Part shown: piece after piece, positions 37,291 to 45,271 of the stretch
Position numbering within the stretch: position 1 is the stretch's first letter
How the letters are laid out: each line of letters opens with the position of its first letter
Assembly: GCA_947442105.1 (NCBI GenBank)
Contig: CANEVH010000005.1
Span: forward strand, 29,930 to 93,929
Source: Comamonadaceae bacterium
Lineage (GTDB): Bacteria; Pseudomonadota; Gammaproteobacteria; Burkholderiales; Burkholderiaceae_C
Direction: 5' to 3'
Length of the DNA stretch: 64,000 nucleotides
Notes under the pieces: model-generated
The model's database searches: none
Told to the model about the DNA's origin: nothing
Seen by the model: the letters and a program-made list of their open reading frames with translations, nothing else
Translations under genes and position numbers: made by a program

Positions 37291-37320
37291 AAAAAAAACG
37301 CACCCGAAGGTGCGTCTTTT
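37291..37320. terminator. Bidirectional rho-independent terminator
   Basis: AAAAAAA, then ACGCACC (37298-37304), a CGAA tetraloop, GGTGCGT (37309-37315) and CTTTTT. The flanking A and T runs serve both the kinase on plus and the small gene ending at 37339 on minus. Confidence 0.9.
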
Positions 37321-37338
37321 TGGGGTATACCCGGCGCT

Positions 37339-37488
37339 CTATTTGTTTTTGAGCTTGCCGCGCGGAATCACGGCGGTGGTGATGGTGGCGCGCACCGGGG
37401 GCTCACCCGCGCTCAGCGGCTTGGGCGGCGCCGTATCCTTCTTGGGCTTTTTTGCTTCTTTATTGGTTTTTTGCTGACCTTTTGCCAT
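37339..37488 (-). CDS. Small basic protein of unknown function
   Basis: The 49-residue Lys-rich protein begins MAKGQQKTNKEAKKPKKDT. AAAGGAG lies about 6-8 nt before the ATG at 37488 (read on the minus strand), a strong ribosome site that decides this start over a long upstream frame. Similar short Lys-rich proteins are widespread in Burkholderiales; composition suggests nucleic-acid or ribosome association, but function is unknown. Confidence 0.75.
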   Translation of the reverse strand: MAKGQQKTNKEAKKPKKDTAPPKPLSAGEPPVRATITTAVIPRGKLKNK

Positions 37489-37551
37489 GGTGAACTCCTT
37501 TGCAGTATGGATACAACGTAGTGGCAGTTTAACTGCACGCCAGGCGCAAGC

Positions 37552-37956
37552 ATGCCTCAATTGATCGTTGTTGACGAGGCCGAAGTGGCGTGCAGCGCCA
37601 TCCGTGCGCAAGGTGCCGGCGGACAAAACGTCAACAAGGTTTCCAGCGCCATTCACCTGCGTTTTGACGTGCGGGCTTCTAGCTTGCCTGACCTGGTCAA
37701 AGAGAGATTGCTGGCGCTGCCCGACAAGCGCGTCACGGCTGAAGGCGTGTTCATCCTCAAGGCGCAAAGCCACCGCACCCAAGAGCAAAACCGGCAAGAC
37801 GCCATGGAGCGCCTGAACGCCTGGGTCAACCGCGCGGCCACGCCCCCCAAGCCCCGGCGCGCGACCAAGCCCACATTTGCATCCAAACAGCGGCGCCTGG
37901 AGTCCAAAAGCCAGCGCTCCAGCACCAAAGAGCTGCGCGCCAAGCCCCAAGACTGA
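37552..37956 (+). CDS. arfB: Alternative ribosome-rescue factor ArfB (YaeJ), peptidyl-tRNA hydrolase
   Basis: The 134-residue protein has the release-factor domain with the catalytic GGQ (AQGAGGQNVNKVSSAIHLRF, GGQ near residues 23-25) and a Lys/Arg-rich C-terminal tail that enters the empty mRNA channel of stalled ribosomes. It lacks codon-recognition domains of RF1/RF2. It releases peptides from non-stop ribosomes without tmRNA. The length and basic tail match ArfB. Confidence 0.93.
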   Translation: MPQLIVVDEAEVACSAIRAQGAGGQNVNKVSSAIHLRFDVRASSLPDLVKERLLALPDKRVTAEGVFILKAQSHRTQEQNRQDAMERLNAWVNRAATPPKPRRATKPTFASKQRRLESKSQRSSTKELRAKPQD

Positions 37957-38016
37957 GCCACCTCCCTACAATGCCCCGAGACGCTTTGCGCCCGCACCCT
38001 AAGGACCCCCGCGCCC

Positions 38017-38553
38017 ATGCCACAAAAAAAATCAGCCGCCCAGCCCGACTCCCCTGCCGACTCCCCTAGCGACTCAAGTACCAACGCCAAGCCTGAGGCC
38101 AAGGCGGACACCAAGCCTGATGCAGCGTCTAACTTGCCCAGCCGCGTGATCAAAAAGTACCCCAACCGCCGGCTCTACGACACCCACACCTCGACCTACA
38201 TCACGCTGGCCGAGATCAAGCAATTGGTGATGCAGCACGAGGTGTTTGCGGTGGTGGACGCCAAAACGTCCGAGAACCTGACGCGCAGCATCCTCCTGCA
38301 AATCATTTTGGAAGAAGAGGCCAATGGCTCGCCCATGTTCACCGCGCCGGTGCTCTCCAACATCATCCGCTTCTATGGTCACGCCATGCAGGGCCTGATG
38401 GGCGGCTACATCGAAAAAAACATGCAGACCCTGATGGACCTGCAAATGCCGCTGGTGCCCAATGTGCTGGGAACCAATGTGTTTCAGCAAATGCAAGAAC
38501 AAATGCAAAAGCAGGCCGAGCAATTTTTGGGCACGTTTGGCATTAAACGCTGA
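38017..38553 (+). CDS. phaR: Polyhydroxyalkanoate synthesis regulator PhaR
   Basis: The 178-residue protein has a Ser/Pro/Asp-rich variable N-terminus (about 1-40), then the highly conserved PhaR DNA-binding domain RVIKKYPNRRLYDTHTSTYI, followed by LAEIKQLV and a C-terminal PHB-accumulation regulatory region with Gln/Met-rich helices. PhaR senses polyhydroxybutyrate granules and represses phasin and other PHA genes. No phasin gene is intact in the window. Confidence 0.93.
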   Translation: MPQKKSAAQPDSPADSPSDSSTNAKPEAKADTKPDAASNLPSRVIKKYPNRRLYDTHTSTYITLAEIKQLVMQHEVFAVVDAKTSENLTRSILLQIILEEEANGSPMFTAPVLSNIIRFYGHAMQGLMGGYIEKNMQTLMDLQMPLVPNVLGTNVFQQMQEQMQKQAEQFLGTFGIKR

Positions 38554-38604
38554 TTGTCTGCTGCGCTACGGCGTGCCCACCCGACACATTCTTCCAAAGC
38601 CCTG

Positions 38605-40017
38605 ATGAACGACGCAATTGCCCCCACTGCCTCCCACAATAGCTCCAATGCCGCCCCCAAAGTAGGCTTTGTCAGCCTGGGCTGCCCCAAGGCGCTCACG
38701 GATTCGGAGCTGATCCTCACCCAGCTCAGCGCAGAGGGCTACCAAACCTCCAAAACCTTCCAGGGTGCGGACCTGGTCATCGTCAACACCTGCGGCTTCA
38801 TTGACGACGCGGTGCGCGAAAGCCTGGACACGATTGGCGAAGCACTGGCTGAGAATGGCCGCGTCATCGTCACCGGTTGCCTGGGCGCCAAGTCCGACGC
38901 GCAAGGCAACAATATGGTGCGCCAGATGCACCCCCGTGTGCTGGCCGTGACCGGCCCGCACGCTACGCAAGAGGTGATGGACGCCGTCCACCTGAACCTG
39001 CCCAAGCCCCACGACCCGTTTTTGGACCTGGTGCCGCAGTCGTTTGGCGTGGCCGGGCTCAAGCTCACTCCCCGCCATTACGCCTACCTGAAGATCAGCG
39101 AAGGCTGCAACCACCGCTGCACCTTTTGCATCATCCCGTCCATGCGCGGCGACCTGGTGTCCCGCCCGATTGGCGATGTGCTCAATGAAGCGCGCGCCCT
39201 GTTTGAGGGTGGCGTCAAAGAACTGTTGGTGATCAGCCAAGACACCTCTGCCTATGGCGTGGACGTGAAATACCGCACCGGCTTTTGGGACGGCAAGCCG
39301 GTCAAAACCCGCATGTTTGACCTGGTGGCCACGCTGGGCGAAATTGCCGCTCCCTATGGCGCCTGGGTGCGCCTGCACTACGTCTACCCCTACCCCAGCG
39401 TGGACGACATCGTGCCGCTCATGGCCACGGGAAAGGTGCTGCCCTACCTGGACATTCCGCTGCAACACAGCCACCCCGAGGTGCTCAAACGCATGAAGCG
39501 CCCAGCCAGCGGCGAGAAAAACCTCGAACGCATCGCCGCCTGGCGCGCCGCCTGCCCCGAGCTGGTGGTGCGCAGCACTTTTATCGCTGGGTTTCCGGGT
39601 GAAACCGAAGAAGAATTCGACCACTTGCTAAGTTTTGTGCGCGAAGCGCAGATCGACCGCGCCGGTTGCTTTGCCTACAGCGCGGTAGACGGCGCCACCG
39701 CCAACGCCCTGCCCGGCATGCTGCCGATAGAACTGCGCGAAGAGCGCCGCTCCCGCTTCATGGCCGTGGCCGAAGAAGTGTCCGCCCAGCGCCTGCGCCG
39801 GCGCGTGGGCGCCACCATGCAAGTCTTGGTGGATTCCGCCCCCGGCATAGGCAAAAAAGGCGGCATAGGCCGCTCGTATGCCGATGCGCCGGAGATTGAC
39901 GGCGTGGTGCGCCTGCTGCCGCCCGAAAAAATCAGCAAAACCCTCAAGGTGGGTGAGTTCACCCGGGCCCGCATTGTGGGCACCGAGGGGCATGACCTGG
40001 TGGCCCTGCCCGTCTGA
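38605..40017 (+). CDS. rimO: Ribosomal protein uS12 methylthiotransferase RimO
   Basis: The 470-residue radical SAM enzyme has the N-terminal MTTase domain ([16 protein letters not shown] with the first cluster Cys), the radical SAM motif CNHRCTFC near residue 167, and a C-terminal TRAM-like domain. It adds a methylthio group to the Asp of S12. ATG 38605 is chosen because the sequence before it lies in a non-family extension; it places the MTTase motif about 20 residues in. Confidence 0.94.
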   Translation: MNDAIAPTASHNSSNAAPKVGFVSLGCPKALTDSELILTQLSAEGYQTSKTFQGADLVIVNTCGFIDDAVRESLDTIGEALAENGRVIVTGCLGAKSDAQGNNMVRQMHPRVLAVTGPHATQEVMDAVHLNLPKPHDPFLDLVPQSFGVAGLKLTPRHYAYLKISEGCNHRCTFCIIPSMRGDLVSRPIGDVLNEARALFEGGVKELLVISQDTSAYGVDVKYRTGFWDGKPVKTRMFDLVATLGEIAAPYGAWVRLHYVYPYPSVDDIVPLMATGKVLPYLDIPLQHSHPEVLKRMKRPASGEKNLERIAAWRAACPELVVRSTFIAGFPGETEEEFDHLLSFVREAQIDRAGCFAYSAVDGATANALPGMLPIELREERRSRFMAVAEEVSAQRLRRRVGATMQVLVDSAPGIGKKGGIGRSYADAPEIDGVVRLLPPEKISKTLKVGEFTRARIVGTEGHDLVALPV

Positions 40018-40477
40018 CTCTCAAATAGGCGCGCCGCGCCCTCGGTCTTGAAAGCGCTTGTCCATTGACTTTCAGGACGGTGCGCCGCACACCGATCATG
40101 AAAGTTCTCGTCCCTTAAGGGCATCACTTTGCCCCGGCGCCACCCGCGCGCGAGGCCTGTGCCCCTCCCGTCCCTCTCCCTGTAGCCACCGGGGCGACCT
40201 CTTGCGTCTGCCCGCAATCTGCAAGCCGCTGAAGTGCCGGCTTGCGGGCACGCGTTGCTGTGCAGCGTGGTTGTGCAACGTGGCTTATGGCTGCCTGAGG
40301 CGCTGGGAAGCTTCGCGATTGCAGGCTGCCACCGCACGCACATCCAGCACCTAAGCCCCTTCGAACACTGACCTTACAACTCAAAAAATTTTATTTTTTA
40401 AATAAGCGCACTTTTTTGTAAAAAATAACGTTTTATTGTTAATATAACGATAATTGTTCAACTACGAGGGTCTAGCA
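40018..40477 (+). other. Intergenic leader region before the YHYH cluster
   Basis: This 460-bp gap has no convincing gene. It contains imperfect copies (40031-40068 and 40082-40118) sharing GCGCCGC and a TGAAAG core, and alternative inverted repeats at 40209-40250 (TGCCCGCAA/TTGCGGGCA and GCAAGCC/GGCTTGC). The last 100 bp (40376-40463) is very AT-rich and probably holds the promoter of the first YHYH gene. The mutually exclusive stems suggest structure in the leader if it is transcribed. Confidence 0.35.
40376..40463 (+). promoter_or_regulatory. AT-rich promoter region of the first YHYH gene
   Basis: An A/T-dominated block, unlike the GC-rich surroundings, ends just before GAGGG (40466-40470) and the ATG at 40478. 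ATTGTTAATAT at 40435-40445 closely matches ATTGTTAACAT at 42256-42266 before the second YHYH gene, so the two may share a regulator or promoter type. Assignment of exact boxes was not possible. Confidence 0.4.
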
Positions 40478-42103
40478 ATGCAAATCATTAAATTTCCAGC
40501 GGCGCTTTTGGGTGCCTTCATCTTGGGGTGCGCAGGCTTAGTCGCCTGCGGCGGGGGCAGTGGGGGCGACAGCGCGAGTGACACTACGCCACCCACGCTC
40601 AACATCGGCTCGGGCATTAGCACACTCAAGGGCGGTGCGACGACAACGATTACGTTTTCATTCAGTGAAGCACCTAGCGGATTCACCGCATCCGACGTCA
40701 GCACCTCCGGTGGCGCCTTGTCAGGCCTGGCGGCATCGTCCGCCGACCCCAAGGTCTACACCGCAACCTTTACAGCGGGCAGTGGCAATGGCACGGCGAG
40801 CATCACGGTGGCAGCAGGCAGCTATACCGATGCGGCAGGAAACGCAGGCGCTGCGGGCGCATCCCCCAGCCTGGCGGTGGACACGATTGCGCCGACGGTG
40901 GCCATCCAAAGCGACAGCGCAACGTTGGTACCCGGTGCCAGCAGTGCCATCACTTTTACCTTTAGTGAAGACCCGAGCAGCAGCTTTACGTGGAACGGCA
41001 GCACAGGTTCGGTGGTGGTCAGCGGCGGTAGTTTGGGGGCGATTGCAGGCGATGGCCTGACACGCACTGCGACCTTCACTGCTGGCAATACCAACGGCGC
41101 GGCAAGCATCACCGTTCCAGTGGGCGCTTATACCGATACCGTAGGCAACCCTGGGGCAGCGGGCACATCCCCCAGCTTGACGGTCAGCAGCGGCGTAAGC
41201 CGAAGCCCGAGCGTGAACCTGGGCTCCAACACCAGCGGTGGCACCTCGGGCGTGGGCTGCGCCCTGGCCTACAGCGGCTCGCAGCTGCTGTCTTATGCCA
41301 TTCTGGGCTCTAGTTCGACGGTGAGCGAAAGCCTGAACTACCTGTCTAACTGGGCCTGCGCTGGGACGCGCACGCTGGCCGGCAACGCCGTACCCAACCA
41401 TGCCACGACCGATGGCAAATTCGCAAGCAGGCTTTCAGCGCAAACGATTTCCAAAACCTTTCCCGTAAATCCCTCGCTCGCCGTCTCTGCCACCACGCTG
41501 CAAATACCAGGCTACTTGCTCAACAGCGTCAAATTGGAGCCCGGAACCGCTGGCAAGTGCACCACCGCCGCCACCTCGGTGCGCGATGGATGCGACTACG
41601 CGGGCAACTCGGGCACCGTGACCATGGAGGTGTTGCAAGACCCCGCGGTGACGGCCAGCAGCTGGTGGGACTTTGGAGCGGACACCAGCAACGCCCACGT
41701 CCAACCCAACGGCGAGTACCACTACCACGGCATGCCCAATTTGCTCATTCCCAAGCTCAATACCAACAGTGCCAACTCCATGACGCTGGTGGGCTGGGCC
41801 ATGGACGGCTTCCCGATCTACGCCGACAAAGGCTACGCCACTGCCAGCGACGCAACGTCGGCCCTCAAGAGCATGAAAGGCAGCTACCGGCTCAAGACCA
41901 CCGGCGTGCGCACCCAGCCCTCAAGCACCTACTTTCCATTGGGAATGTTCGTGGTGGACTGGGAATATGTCGCTGGCCTGGGTGACTTGGACGAGTGCAA
42001 TGGCCGTACCGGCGTGACGCCAGAGTTTCCCAACGGCATCTACCACTACTACATCACCAGCACCTACCCCTTTATTCAGCGCTGCACCAAGGGCAACCGC
42101 TGA
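40478..42103 (+). CDS. YHYH-domain lipoprotein with N-terminal Ig-like repeats
   Basis: The 541-residue protein has a lipoprotein signal with lipobox LVAC (followed by GGGSGG), two tandem bacterial Ig-like repeats (TPPTLNIGSGISTLKGGATT and its later counterpart, about residues 35-235), and a C-terminal YHYH domain. The latter has NGEYHYHGMPNL, VGWAMDGFPIYADKGY, LGDLDECNGRTG and GIYHYYITSTYPF. The domain's biochemical role is unknown; its Tyr/His clusters suggest metal or ligand binding, which is inference. RBS CGAGGG precedes the ATG at 40478. Its C-terminal half is nearly identical to the next lipoprotein at DNA level. Confidence 0.83.
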   Translation: MQIIKFPAALLGAFILGCAGLVACGGGSGGDSASDTTPPTLNIGSGISTLKGGATTTITFSFSEAPSGFTASDVSTSGGALSGLAASSADPKVYTATFTAGSGNGTASITVAAGSYTDAAGNAGAAGASPSLAVDTIAPTVAIQSDSATLVPGASSAITFTFSEDPSSSFTWNGSTGSVVVSGGSLGAIAGDGLTRTATFTAGNTNGAASITVPVGAYTDTVGNPGAAGTSPSLTVSSGVSRSPSVNLGSNTSGGTSGVGCALAYSGSQLLSYAILGSSSTVSESLNYLSNWACAGTRTLAGNAVPNHATTDGKFASRLSAQTISKTFPVNPSLAVSATTLQIPGYLLNSVKLEPGTAGKCTTAATSVRDGCDYAGNSGTVTMEVLQDPAVTASSWWDFGADTSNAHVQPNGEYHYHGMPNLLIPKLNTNSANSMTLVGWAMDGFPIYADKGYATASDATSALKSMKGSYRLKTTGVRTQPSSTYFPLGMFVVDWEYVAGLGDLDECNGRTGVTPEFPNGIYHYYITSTYPFIQRCTKGNR

Positions 42104-42206
42104 GCACGCCTGGCTTTAGGTGCGTCGGTAAGCCTTGGTGAGGGCCGCAGACCACCGGTGAGCGGAGGTAAGTGCCAGTAAGCGCTGGCGATTAAAAACG
42201 TAAAAA

Positions 42207-42266
42207 GTTCAAATTATTTAACGAAATTGAACAAAGATTTTTTACTGTAAACATCATTGTTAACAT
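42207..42266 (+). promoter_or_regulatory. AT-rich upstream region with inverted repeat before the second YHYH gene
   Basis: GTTCAA (42207-42212) and TTGAAC (42227-42232) form a 6-bp dyad with 14-nt spacer, and ATTGTTAACAT lies at 42256-42266. AAGGAG about 11 bp before the ATG at 42282 is the ribosome site. Resemblance to the leader of the preceding gene suggests shared control. Confidence 0.4.
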
Positions 42267-42281
42267 GAAGGAGAAATAAAC

Positions 42282-44117
42282 ATGGAAATCAAGCACGCAT
42301 TCCTCTCGTTGTTGTCCTCTGGGTGTCTTTTATTGCCCGCGGCCCTGGTGGGCTGTGGCGGCGGTGGCGGGGGAGGCGCTAGCGGGCTAGCCCCTGACAG
42401 CCCCACCGGCGCGGTGCTGTCGGGCACTGTTGCCAAAGGCTTGCTGCAGAAAGCCACTGTCACGGCCTATTGCGGCCTCGAATCAGTTGGCACCTCTTTG
42501 GGCTCGGCGACCACCGCCGCTGACGGCACGTATTCGCTCACCCTGTCGAAGGAATGCACCCAGCCGGTCGAAGTGGTGGCTAGCGCAAACCCCAATACCA
42601 CCATGCTTGACGAGCTGGAAGGAACGATTGCGGCGCCTTCGGATTTTTCGATGCGGGCTTTCGCGTCGGTAGCAGATGCAAGCACCGCCACCCAGCACGT
42701 GACGCCGTTTACAGACATGGCTGCGGCGATTGTTGAGAACAGTGTTTCCAGCGCCAATGTGCTTTCATCGGACTTGGTCGGCAACGCAAACACGGCAGTC
42801 GTTACCACCGTGCTGGGCGGAAATACGGCTTTGCTGACCGCCGAGCCGCTGCCACCCAGCGAGTACAGCAGTAGCAGCACCTCCAGCGATCAGCAGCAGC
42901 TCATTGTTTTGCTAACCGGCATCTCCCAGGCATCGCAAACCGCCACCGGCGAGACGTCCGGCGCGAAAGTGAAAACGGTTCTGACCCAGCTGAAAACCCA
43001 AATGAAACAAACCGTGCCCAAAGTCACTTCGGCGGGATACACGGTTTCAGCCAATGCAAATTCCAGCTTGGGCTCTGAGGGCACCACGCCCCTCAAGACG
43101 ATTAACGCCGGACTCGACGCGTTGGCAGGTTCACCCAAGTTGGCCAACCTGGGTGGTGCCCGCGACAGCATTGTGAACAACGTAACTGCGGTGCAAACCA
43201 AGGTGATTCGTCCTGCTGCGCGCAAGGTCGACAGCGCGTCGGCTGGCGTTGGTTGCTCCATCGCAGGTAGCGGAACGCAAGAGTTGTCCTATGACAAGAT
43301 CGCACAAGGCGCTGCACTCACGGCGGTCACCGAATCCCTTAATTACACGTACACATGGGCCTGCGGGACTACGCGAACCCTCTCTGGCAACGCAGTGCCC
43401 AACCATGCCACCACAGGCGGGCAGTTTGCGACTAATGTGTCGGCGCAAACCATCTCCAAAAGCTTTCCGCTGAGCCCGGTGGTGTCAGACGCCGTAACTT
43501 TGGTTCAGATTCCGGGCTACCTGCTCAATAGTGTCAAGCTTGAGCCTGGAACCGCCGGCAAATGCGACGCCACCGCAACATCCACCAAAAAAGGATGCGA
43601 CTACGCCGGCACTGCAAACTACGACAACCCGTCCACGATGGAGGTGTTGCAAGACCCCTCGGTCGTTGCAAGTTCGTGGTGGGACTTTGGAGCGGACGCC
43701 AGCAACGCCCACGTCCAGCCCAACGGCGAGTACCACTACCACGGCATGCCGAACTTGCTCATTCCCAAGCTCAATACCAACAGCGATAGTTCTATGACGT
43801 TGGTGGGCTGGGCCATGGACGGCTTCCCGATTTACGCGGACAAAGGCTATAACACTGCTGGCGACGCCACATCGGCCCTCAAGAGCATGAAGGGCAGCTA
43901 CCGCCTGAAAACCACCGGCGCGCGCACCCTGCCATCTCCCACCTACTTTCCCCTGGGGATGTTTGTGGTGGACTGGGAATACGTGGCGGGCCTGGGTGAT
44001 CTGGACGAGTGCAATGGCCGCACCGGTGTGACGCCAGAGTTTCCCAAAGGCACCTACCACTACTACATCACCAGCACCTACCCGTTCATCCAGCGCTGCA
44101 CCAAGGGGAGTAAATAA
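42282..44117 (+). CDS. YHYH-domain lipoprotein with distinct N-terminal domain
   Basis: The 611-residue lipoprotein has signal and lipobox LVGC followed by a Gly run. Residues about 40-300 hold a GAVLSGTVAKGLLQKATVTAYC segment resembling carboxypeptidase-regulatory-like beta sandwiches and then a long Ser/Thr-rich helical region. From about residue 310 to the end it closely parallels the preceding lipoprotein, with SWWDFGADASNAHVQP, NGEYHYHGMPNL, GWAMDGFPIYADKGY and TYHYYITSTYPF. It looks like a paralogue with an exchanged N-terminal module. Likely outer-membrane anchored with the YHYH domain exposed. It is followed after 2 bp by the HupE-like gene. Confidence 0.83.
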   Translation: MEIKHAFLSLLSSGCLLLPAALVGCGGGGGGGASGLAPDSPTGAVLSGTVAKGLLQKATVTAYCGLESVGTSLGSATTAADGTYSLTLSKECTQPVEVVASANPNTTMLDELEGTIAAPSDFSMRAFASVADASTATQHVTPFTDMAAAIVENSVSSANVLSSDLVGNANTAVVTTVLGGNTALLTAEPLPPSEYSSSSTSSDQQQLIVLLTGISQASQTATGETSGAKVKTVLTQLKTQMKQTVPKVTSAGYTVSANANSSLGSEGTTPLKTINAGLDALAGSPKLANLGGARDSIVNNVTAVQTKVIRPAARKVDSASAGVGCSIAGSGTQELSYDKIAQGAALTAVTESLNYTYTWACGTTRTLSGNAVPNHATTGGQFATNVSAQTISKSFPLSPVVSDAVTLVQIPGYLLNSVKLEPGTAGKCDATATSTKKGCDYAGTANYDNPSTMEVLQDPSVVASSWWDFGADASNAHVQPNGEYHYHGMPNLLIPKLNTNSDSSMTLVGWAMDGFPIYADKGYNTAGDATSALKSMKGSYRLKTTGARTLPSPTYFPLGMFVVDWEYVAGLGDLDECNGRTGVTPEFPKGTYHYYITSTYPFIQRCTKGSK

Positions 44118-44119
44118 GC

Positions 44120-45184
44120 ATGCTAAGTCGCCGTATTTGCCTGCGCCTGTGGGCCATCGCCGTAACGCTGGGCGGCCTGGTGGGAGTGGGGGTAGCTCAG
44201 GCCCACCCCATGCCGGCCGGCCAGGGCACGCTCAACATCGTCGGGGAGCGTGTGTACTTTGTTGCCTCCTTGTCAAGAGTGGATTTTCCGGGGCTGTCCG
44301 CAGCTTCAAATGGGCCGCAGGAAACGGCGGCGCAGTTCGAGCAAGCAGTTGTGCTGCGTGACGGCAAAGAGCGCGCGCAGTGGAAGGAGGTGCTGGTTCT
44401 GCCCTCCGCCCACGACGACCCGGACCATGTGCTTGCCATGGCGGTGGCCGAATTTGCACAGCCGCCCCACACCCTGGAAGTGCAGATGGACTTGGTGCAA
44501 GCGCAAGAGGTGGTCACCCTGCACGCCACCCGCACCCAGGACGGCCAGCCAGGCCCCAAAGAGGTGGGCATGCTGTCGTCGGCCAAGCCGCAATTCGTGT
44601 TTTTTGCGCCCTGGTGGCAGCGTTTGGCTGCGTTTGTGCACGAGGGTTTCGCGCACATCATGGAAGGCTGGGACCACCTGCTGTTTTTGGTGGCCCTGCT
44701 CGCGACGGGCATCACGCTGCGGCGCTGGGCGACGCTGCTCACCGGCTTTACCCTGGCCCATGGGCTCACTTTTGGGCTAGCCAGCCTGGGCTGGGTGCAG
44801 GCCCCATCCGCCTTGGTAGAGCCTGCGATTGCCGCCTCGATTGCGCTGGTGGCCTGCCTGCACTTGCTGGGCGTGCGCATGCGTCTGCGCTGGGAGCTTG
44901 CCTTGGTGATGGCGCTGGGGCTGATCCACGGCCTGGGTTTTGCGTCTGCACTGCAATCGTCTGCCGACGGCGCCTCGGCGCTCATCCACAGCTACCCGGT
45001 GCTGGGCATTGTGGGCTTTAACCTGGGAGTAGAGGCGGGGCAGGCAGTAGTAGCAGCCGTATTGTTCGCAGTAGCGCGGGGCTTGCAGCGCTTGGCACCC
45101 CAAGCGCGCCACCTGCAATGGCAGCGCGGCCTCTCGGCCGTGGCCGCCACCGTGGCGTGCTATTGGCTGCTTCAACGCGTCTGA
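44120..45184 (+). CDS. HupE/UreJ-family membrane protein with periplasmic N-terminal domain
   Basis: The 354-residue protein has a signal peptide ending AQAHP, a periplasmic domain of about 150 residues, then about six to seven hydrophobic helices. The helices carry HEGFAHIMEGWDHLLFLVALL, GFTLAHGLTFGL and GLIHGLGFASAL, the His-rich motifs of HupE/UreJ_2. Relatives are predicted nickel, cobalt or other metal permeases. The placement two bp after a YHYH lipoprotein and before another suggests a joint function. Transport substrate is not known. Confidence 0.85.
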   Translation: MLSRRICLRLWAIAVTLGGLVGVGVAQAHPMPAGQGTLNIVGERVYFVASLSRVDFPGLSAASNGPQETAAQFEQAVVLRDGKERAQWKEVLVLPSAHDDPDHVLAMAVAEFAQPPHTLEVQMDLVQAQEVVTLHATRTQDGQPGPKEVGMLSSAKPQFVFFAPWWQRLAAFVHEGFAHIMEGWDHLLFLVALLATGITLRRWATLLTGFTLAHGLTFGLASLGWVQAPSALVEPAIAASIALVACLHLLGVRMRLRWELALVMALGLIHGLGFASALQSSADGASALIHSYPVLGIVGFNLGVEAGQAVVAAVLFAVARGLQRLAPQARHLQWQRGLSAVAATVACYWLLQRV

Positions 45185-45271
45185 TTCTTTGTAAATTTGG
45201 TCACTTTTAACGCCCCCTCGCCCTCTTGCCCTTTCTCCACTTCGACCTTTCGACACTTTCAAGGAATGTGT

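Noticed and set aside
40058..40384. Small open frames in the leader of the YHYH cluster
   Set aside because: Short, Arg/Cys-rich shadows with no ribosome site or family resemblance.
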